From positions 5,687,952 to 5,751,951 of the forward strand of contig CP121458.1 in assembly GCA_029690005.1 (NCBI GenBank): 64,000 nucleotides of DNA. Reading direction: 5' to 3'. This DNA comes from Prescottella defluvii. GTDB taxonomy: Bacteria > Actinomycetota > Actinomycetes > Mycobacteriales > Mycobacteriaceae. Numbering within the stretch: the first letter of the stretch is position 1; each line of letters opens with the position of its first letter. Both the position numbers and the translations under genes were made by a program. The notes under the pieces were generated by a model. That model was not told the DNA's origin. It did not search any database and saw only the letters and a list, made by a program, of their open reading frames with translations. Shown piece after piece: positions 58,513 through 64,000 of this stretch.

Positions 58513-59821
58513 AGGGCAAGGCGATCGAAGGGCCGCTCGACCCGTACCTGCCGCAGAACGGCAACCGCGGCTACCGCGTGTCCCGGTACGACCTCGACCT
58601 CACTTACAAGGTTCACAGCAACCGCCTCTCCGGCAAGGCGTCCATCACCGCGACGACCACCGATGTCCGCCCGCGGTTCGCGCTGGACCTCGCACAGGCG
58701 ATGCAGGTGTCGAAGCTGTCGGTGAACGGTCGTCGCGTCGCGAAGTACACCCATCGCGACGGCAAGCTGACGATCACCCCGGCGCAGAAGATCCCCGCCG
58801 GTGGGGTCCTGTCGGTCACCGTCCAGTACGCCGGCAACCCGCTGCCGATCGCAACCATGTGGGGTGACGTCGGCTGGGAGGAACTGACGGAGGGATCGCT
58901 CGTCGCGAGCCAGCCCAACGGTGCGGCGTCGTGGTTCCCGTGCGACGACCATCCGAGTTGCAAAGCGAGCTACCGCATCTCGATCACCACCGACTCGCCC
59001 TACTACGCCGTCGCGAACGGCAAGCTGGTCCGCAAGCAGACCAAGGCGAGCCAGACCACGTGGGTGTACGAGCAGACCGAGCCGATGGCGAGCTACCTGG
59101 CGACCATCCAGATCGGCCCGTACGAGCGCCGACGCGTCGACGGTGGACGCGTCCCCATGTACGCGCTGCACCCCACGGATCTGCGGGCCCGGTTCGACCA
59201 CGACTTCGCCCGCCAGCCGCAGATGATGGAGGTCTTCGAAAAGCTCTTCGGCCCCTACCCGTTCGCGGACTACTCGGTCGTCGTCACCGGCGACGATCTC
59301 GAGATCCCGATCGAGGCGCAGGGCCTGTCGATCTTCGGCGCCAACCAGTGCGACGGTCGACGCGGCTCGGAACGCCTTGTCGCACACGAACTCGCGCACC
59401 AGTGGTTTGGCAACAGCCTCACCCTCGGGGCGTGGAAGGACATCTGGCTACACGAGGGCTTCGCGTGCTACGCCGAGTGGCTGTGGTCCGAGAACTCCGG
59501 CGGCCCCAGCGCCCACACCCACGCCCTGCAGGCGCACCGCGGGCTCACCGGCAAACCGCAGGACCTCCTCCTCGGCGACCCGGACCGCAACTGATGTTCG
59601 ACGACCGCATCTACAAGCGCGGCGCGATCACCCTGCACGTGCTGCGGCAGGAGATCGGCGACGACGCCTTCTTCGCCCTGCTGCACAAGTGGACCGCGAA
59701 GTACCGGCACGCGACGGTCTCCACCGAGCAGTTCACCGATCTGGCAGCGCATTTCACCGACAAGTCGCTGCGCCGCCTGTGGGAGGCGTGGCTCGGCGAG
59801 AAGGCGCTACCCGCGCTCTGA
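58509..59821 (+). CDS. M1-family zinc metallopeptidase, short actinobacterial form (frame broken once)
   Basis: Start ATG 58509 inside the synthetase stop (ATGA). Zinc site HELAHQWFGN near residue 292 with the third ligand in DIWLHEGFACYAEW, 19 residues further. The usual GAMEN exopeptidase motif is replaced by EAQGLSIFGANQ. Break near 59583 (G run 2 for 3), then QLMFDDRIYKRGAITLHVLR. Repaired length is 437 residues. No signal peptide, so it is cytoplasmic. M1-type enzymes degrade epsilon-poly-lysine in producers, and the coupling to the Pls-like gene suggests product trimming or self-protection. Confidence 0.9.
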
Positions 59822-61089
59822 CGCCGTCGGCGCCGCCGCTTCCGGCAGGTGTCGGCGCCACTTGACCAGGACGAGCACCAGGCTTCCGGCCGCGACGATC
59901 GCCCCGAACACGAACATCATGGGGTAGGTCAGCGCCGGGTTGGTCTCCGCGATCATCGCCATCACCGCGGGCACCGCGAAGCCGAGGTAGCTGAGCGAGT
60001 AGAAGGCCGCAGTCAGACCGGCCAGATCGTCCGGGCCGGCGATGCGCTGGATCTCCTGCAGCCCCGATACGAGCGCGAGCCCGTAGCCGCAGCCGAGGAT
60101 CGCCGCCGCGATCATCGACACCGGCACGGTGAGAAGGTGCGACGCGACGGCAGCCACCGACATGCCCACCACGAGCACCGCGAGGGCCACCGCGACGGCC
60201 CGGGCGTTCGACGGGGTGTCGATCCTGCGTCCGACCGCCTGGATCGCGAACCCCGAGCCGAGACCGATCATGCACAGCAGCGCCGAGAACGCAACGGGCG
60301 CACTGCCGCTGCGCCCGGTCATGAGCGCCGGTAGCACCGCGTAGGCCGACGCGGCCGCACCGAACACCCACGGGGCCACCGGGGCCACGATGTAGAGGAA
60401 TCGCCGGTGCCCGGCTGCCGGGATCTTCAGATCCTGTGAGAGTGAACGACGCTCGACCTTCGCAACCTGGGGCCGCGTCTCCGGCACCCGCAGCAGTGCG
60501 ACACCGGCCGTCAACGCGATCACCGAATGAACCACGTACGCGAGCGCACTCGGCCACGGCGCCCACTGTGCGAGGATTCCGGCGACGCCGGCGCCGATGC
60601 CGAAGCCGGCGGTCAGGCTCATCGCGGCGCGGCGGGCACCGGCCCCCGGCCGGGCCGACGGGTCCCGGTCCGGCGTCGAGAGTTCCTTGAGCCAACTGCC
60701 GCCGACGGCCATACCCAGACCCAACGCGACACCGGACAGGACACGACCGACGATCAACCATGCCGCCGAGTCCGGTCCGGCGGCGAGCACCAGCGACCCC
60801 GCCACCGCGATGAACGGGGCCGGCAGCATCAGCGGCCGCCGCCCAGCCGATCCGACAGCGGTCCACCGATGAGCAGCGCCGGCACGATCCCGAGCACGTA
60901 CGCGAACAGGAAGGTGTCGACCACCACCTGCGTGAAGCCGTGGTCGAGTTTGTACATCACCAGCAGCGGGGTGAACTCGTTCCCACCCCACGCCACCGCG
61001 AACATGCCCGCCGCGACGAGCATCCACGGGCGTAGACGCGTCCGGGCCTCGGTGGTGGTGATCGCGGCAGCCTCGTCGACAGCCGTCAT
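59807..61089 (-). CDS. MFS transporter (12-TM), frame broken once
   Basis: Start ATG 61089, overlapping the GntR stop (ATGA). MLVAAGMFAVAWGGNEFTPL in span 1; break near 60840 (G run 3 for 4) within motif A, which repaired reads GGPLSDRLGRRPLML. Repaired length is 427 residues with 12 spans. The GntR-MFS pair resembles actinobacterial loci for uptake or export of an organic acid or aromatic compound. Convergent with the M1 peptidase gene (15-base overlap), so an export role for the Pls product is not implied. Confidence 0.87.
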
Positions 61090-61739
61090 CGCCGTCCTCC
61101 CTCACCGAGCGCGTGGACCTCCCGCATGTGCCGGTGCACGGCCGCGGCGAACCCCTCGGCATCGCCAGCCGCGATCAGGTCCGCCAGCCGGGTGTGATCG
61201 TCGATGATCTTGGTGATCTGTTCCGGGTCACGGGCCAGCGAATGCGCCGTCATCCGGCGCTGACGCTCCCGGAGCCCGTCGTAGAAGGTCTCGAGCAGCG
61301 GATTGCCTCCGGCGCGCACCAAGGCCCGGTGGAAGTCGACGTCGAGCACACTGAACTGCACGGCGTCACCGCTCGACGCGACCAGTTCGCGCTGCAGCGC
61401 CAGGTTCTCCCGCAGGGTCGCCACCAGCGCGTCCCGAGCCCGCGGATTCGCGGCGACAGCCTCGGCGGCGTGCACCTCGACCAGCAGACGCGCGTCGACC
61501 ACGTGCTCGGCCTCGCCGTCGGCGACCGGCACGATCAACGCACCCCGCTTCGGGTACAGCCGCATCCAGCCCTCGGCCTCGAGCTTGAGGAAGGCCTCGC
61601 GTACAGGCGTCCGACTGGACCCCATCCGCGTCGCGATCTCGCCCTCGCTGATCAACTCCCCGCCCGGAAGCTCTCCGGACAGGATGAGTTCCTTGACCTC
61701 GCGGTAGGCGAGCTCAGCTGCTGAATACAACTTAGACAC
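61086..61739 (-). CDS. GntR-family (FadR subfamily) regulator
   Basis: A 217-residue intact protein, start GTG 61739. Winged helix: AELAYREVKELILSGELPGG, EGEIATRMGSSRTPVREAFL. The FCD domain has the metal-binding histidines in DVDFHRALVRAGGN and IIDDHTRLADLIAAGD and HMREVHALGE. Translationally coupled to the downstream MFS gene. The region before it has an AT-rich TATAAATACA stretch that can serve as -10, and no perfect operator palindrome. Confidence 0.93.
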   Translation of the reverse strand: MSKLYSAAELAYREVKELILSGELPGGELISEGEIATRMGSSRTPVREAFLKLEAEGWMRLYPKRGALIVPVADGEAEHVVDARLLVEVHAAEAVAANPRARDALVATLRENLALQRELVASSGDAVQFSVLDVDFHRALVRAGGNPLLETFYDGLRERQRRMTAHSLARDPEQITKIIDDHTRLADLIAAGDAEGFAAAVHRHMREVHALGEGGRR

Positions 61740-61789
61740 AAGATGTATTTATACGCCTCGCGAACGATCGCCAGGCGCGCGGGGTGCGG

Positions 61790-62609
61790 TCAGGCCGTCG
61801 ACCCGAGGCCGGGCGTCCGCGACTGCGCCGAGTACCTACCCGCATTGCGGACGATGGTGATCGGGTGGTCGAAGCACTCGCTGATGTGCTCGGTCGTGAT
61901 CACCGCGTCTGCCGGCCCCTGCGCGGTCACCCGCCCGTCGCGAATGAGCAGCCCGTGTGTCGTGGTCGTGGGGATCTCCTCGATGTGATGGGTGACGAGG
62001 ATGCTCGCCATGGACGGGTGCTGTGCACGCATCTCGTCGAGCGCGGTCAACAACTGTTCGCGCGCGGCCAGGTCGAGGCCCGTCGCGGGCTCGTCGAGCA
62101 GGAGCACCGGAGGGTCCGGCATCAACGCGCGCGCGATCAGCGCGCGCCCCCGCTCCCCCTAGAGAGGACGGGCCAGCGCGCCTCGATGCGCGCCGACATC
62201 CCCATCATCGCGATCAGGTCTTCGGCCCGCTCTCGGTCGGCGTCGCTGGGCTGCCACCGCTGCGCGAACTCTGGGTGTTCGTCAGCCCCGTGAGGACGAC
62301 GTCACGCACGGTCAGCGGACGTTCGATCGCGTGACGCGGGTTGACGTGCCCGATGTGCGAGCGCAGTTCACGCATGTCCACCCGGCCGAGGCGATGTCCG
62401 AGCACGTGGACGGTGCCTCGGGTGGGATGGGCGACGGCGCCCAACAGGCTCAGCAGCGTGCTCTTGCCGGCGCCGTTGGCCCCGAGCAGCACCCAGTGCT
62501 GGCCCTGCTCGATCTGAACGTCGATGCCGCCCAGGATCGTCCGACCGTCGCGGACCAGGTCGACGTCCTCGGTGCTCAGCACCACCTCACCGTGGATGCG
62601 GGTACTCAC
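61790..62609 (-). CDS. Stand-alone ABC-type ATPase (frame broken twice)
   Basis: Start ATG 62609, overlapping the FadR stop (ATGA). Walker A LLGANGAGKSTLLSLLGAVA, Q-loop IGHVNPRHAIE, Walker B PPVLLLDEPATGLDL, H-loop ILVTHHIEEIP. Break near 62272 (C run 3 for 4), and another near 62161, in the signature, which repaired reads VLSQGERGRALIARALM. 273 residues after repair. No permease is next to it. The resemblance is to YlmA/ModF-like cytosolic ATPases. Its coupling to a FadR regulator is unusual. Confidence 0.85.
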
Positions 62610-63304
62610 TCGCCCTGCCCTTCCTCGCGCAGCTTCGCCATCATCGGATCCAGATTCGCGGCCGTCGCCGCCACCGCCGCCGCGCTGTTGCCCGCCTCGA
62701 GCGCGTCGACGAGGTCGTCGTGGGCGTGGCCGGTGTCCGGAACCTGTGGTTCGTTCTCGACCATGTCCACGAGCGCAGCGTGCAGGACAGGCCGCACCGA
62801 GTCGAACAGGGCGGTCAGCACCGAATTACCGGCCAGCGCGACGACGGAGCGGTGGAAGTCGAGATCGGCGGCAACGAACGCCTCGGCGTCGACACCGTGC
62901 CGATCGTGCCGATCGTGCCGATCGACCAGTTGACGCCGGATCTCGGCGAGATCCTCCGGCCGGGCACGATCCGCGGCCAGGCGTGCGGCCTCCACCTCGA
63001 GCGCGCGCCGGACCTCCAGCACCTCGAGGACGCGGGAGCGACGCAGCAGCGTCTCGAGCGCGGGCTCCGCAGCAGGTGCGGCGACGAATGTGCCGACGCC
63101 GTGCCGGACGTCGAGCAGACCGTCCCGCGCCAGCAACTTCACGGCTTCGCGGACCGACGAGCGCCCCACGCCCACCTCCGCTGCCAGGTCCGCCTCGCTG
63201 GGTAGGCGCTGCCCCACCTCCCATTCACCGGCCTCGATCCGCCGCCTGAACAGCTCTTCAAGCTGCGGCACCAGGGGCCCGTTCTTCAGCGCGTGTCCCG
63301 CCAT
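62606..63304 (-). CDS. FadR-family GntR regulator with DRH repeat
   Basis: A 232-residue intact protein, start ATG 63304 behind GGAGG. Winged helix LEELFRRRIEAGEWEVGQRL, PSEADLAAEVGVGRSSVREA; FCD domain with AADLDFHRSVVALAGN and the histidines for a metal. Within the FCD domain the sequence DRHDRHDRHG results from a 9-base tandem repeat (about 62898-62928). The palindrome at 63338-63349 lies directly upstream and is the likely operator. Coupled to the ABC ATPase. Confidence 0.93.
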   Translation of the reverse strand: MAGHALKNGPLVPQLEELFRRRIEAGEWEVGQRLPSEADLAAEVGVGRSSVREAVKLLARDGLLDVRHGVGTFVAAPAAEPALETLLRRSRVLEVLEVRRALEVEAARLAADRARPEDLAEIRRQLVDRHDRHDRHGVDAEAFVAADLDFHRSVVALAGNSVLTALFDSVRPVLHAALVDMVENEPQVPDTGHAHDDLVDALEAGNSAAAVAATAANLDPMMAKLREEGQGE

Positions 63305-63337
63305 CGTCTCCACCTCCGATCGACGAGTCTACAGACC

Positions 63338-63349
63338 TCAGACGTCTGA
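63338..63349. promoter_or_regulatory. Operator palindrome of the FadR-type regulator
   Basis: TCAGACGTCTGA is a perfect 12-base palindrome 34 bases before the regulator start and 37 bases before the divergent gene at 63386, so it could control both. Its form, with AGAC/GTCT arms, is common for FadR-subfamily operators. Confidence 0.7.
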
Positions 63350-63385
63350 TGTCTTGTCGTATGACCGGTTGCCGATATTCGCGGT

Positions 63386-63970
63386 ATGGAGACAGTGCAC
63401 CTCGATATCGCATCCAGCGACACGAACACCGGTTCCCGTGTCGGCGGCCGCCCGCCGGCCTGCTTCGACTCGGATCCGATCGTCGAGGAGTACGACTACC
63501 TGCTCACGCTCGGTGCGCGGACTGCGGGCTGGCTCGGCAACCGTGAGGTGTCGGTGTTCCTACGGCGAGGATTCACGATCGCCGACCCCGATCTCGAATA
63601 CCCCGACATCGGGGTACGGGTGGTTCTCCACGAGCCTTCTGCGCGCGGAAGCGGGACCGCCGGCCGGCATCCCGGATTGGGAAGTGCCGCACTGGTCTTC
63701 GCCGCGCCGGACACGGAGTCACCAGCTTTCGTGCGTATCGGTGCGACCCCGGTGTTGATCCAGAACGAACCGTCATTCGCGGCGCGGGTCTAGGCCGACG
63801 GCTACCGCTTCTTGTTCCAGATGAACGAGGAGGGATGGCCTGACGGGGAGGATCCGGGGGCCGAGATCGTCGAGGAGTACCTCTTCGGCTACGGCTCGGT
63901 TTACTTCTACGGAAAGTGCGACGAGGCCGGGCCGGCCGGCGAGGTCGTCGCGGGTTTCCTCGATTTCTGA
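63386..63970 (+). pseudogene. Unknown protein interrupted by an in-frame TAG
   Basis: Start ATG 63386. The frame stops at TAG 63791-63793, but the same frame goes on as ADGYRFLFQMNEEGWPDGED, then EYLFGYGSVYFYGKCDEAG, to a TGA at 63968. The join IQNEPSFAARV-stop-ADGYRFLFQ looks like one domain (a DUF1963/YwqG-like end, where an acidic residue is expected at the stop). A G-to-T change of GAG to TAG would explain it; unlike the other lesions in the window it is a substitution. Either a real nonsense mutation or an error. Function unknown. Confidence 0.55.
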
Positions 63971-64000
63971 ATAAACACAGATATACGAAAACGCCGAAGG

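Noticed and set aside
56506..59399. Two long minus-strand frames opposite the Pls-like gene and the peptidase
   Set aside because: Composition (Arg, His, Gln, Ala) is typical of antisense frames; the sense strand has unmistakable domains.

Overview
The window is high-GC actinobacterial chromosome. Gene order and protein sequences fit the mycolic-acid-producing Corynebacteriales, most likely Rhodococcus or Prescottella. The evidence is a block on the minus strand with the same order as in Mycobacterium: ftsH-folE-folP-folB-folK-DUF3180-DUF6779-DUF2520-panC-panD-coaX, then lysS-lsr2 and clpC1, and on the other side hpt-tilS-DUF2342-dacB facing ppa. The genus is an inference. I see no tRNA, rRNA, CRISPR array, insertion sequence or prophage.

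Layout. 0-6 kb: the end of a nitrile hydratase/thiocyanate hydrolase locus, an OsmC gene with a decayed second copy on the other side of an MFS pump, and a WYL regulator. 6-17 kb: clpC1 (with a ClgR-type box upstream), an ECF41 sigma factor with its carboxymuconolactone-decarboxylase-like partner, a surface-polymer-like pair (acyltransferase plus polytopic membrane protein), a secreted lipase, lsr2 and lysS. 17-28 kb: a cysteine dioxygenase-rhodanese operon preceded by a tiny cysteine-rich open reading frame, then the pantothenate and folate genes and ftsH. 28-38 kb: an amidase, a membrane-anchored kinase of unusual type, hpt-tilS-DUF2342-dacB, ppa, a LexA-like repressor and a 55-residue membrane protein. 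38-50 kb: accessory metabolism (SUKH-fold protein, MFS, dienoyl-CoA isomerase, TetR with operator and target, YbaK, flavin reductase, secreted esterase, SDR, methyltransferase). 50-54 kb: a sulfur region with a SAM-IV riboswitch ahead of a class V aminotransferase and a leader peptide ahead of a luciferase-like monooxygenase, then an ECF42 sigma factor with a tandem-duplicated DGPF partner. 54.5-60 kb: a Pls/PosA-type synthetase (the epsilon-poly-lysine synthetase family) translationally coupled to an M1 metallopeptidase. 60-64 kb: an MFS/GntR pair, an ABC ATPase/FadR pair and a gene with an in-frame stop.

The clearest regulatory theme is sulfur. Three separate cis elements (Cys-rich leaderless ORF at 18237-18278, SAM-IV aptamer at 52238-52354, RRHVDL-type leader peptide at 50723-50806) sit before genes of cysteine or organosulfur metabolism. 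The most interesting enzyme system is the Pls-like synthetase with its adjacent peptidase.

Caution. About 25 genes, including the normally essential clpC1, lysS, ftsH, folP and tilS, are broken by roughly 35 single-base indels. Most are cured by adding one base to a short G or C run. This is best read as an assembly or sequencing artefact, so I annotate those genes across the breaks and give the break positions.
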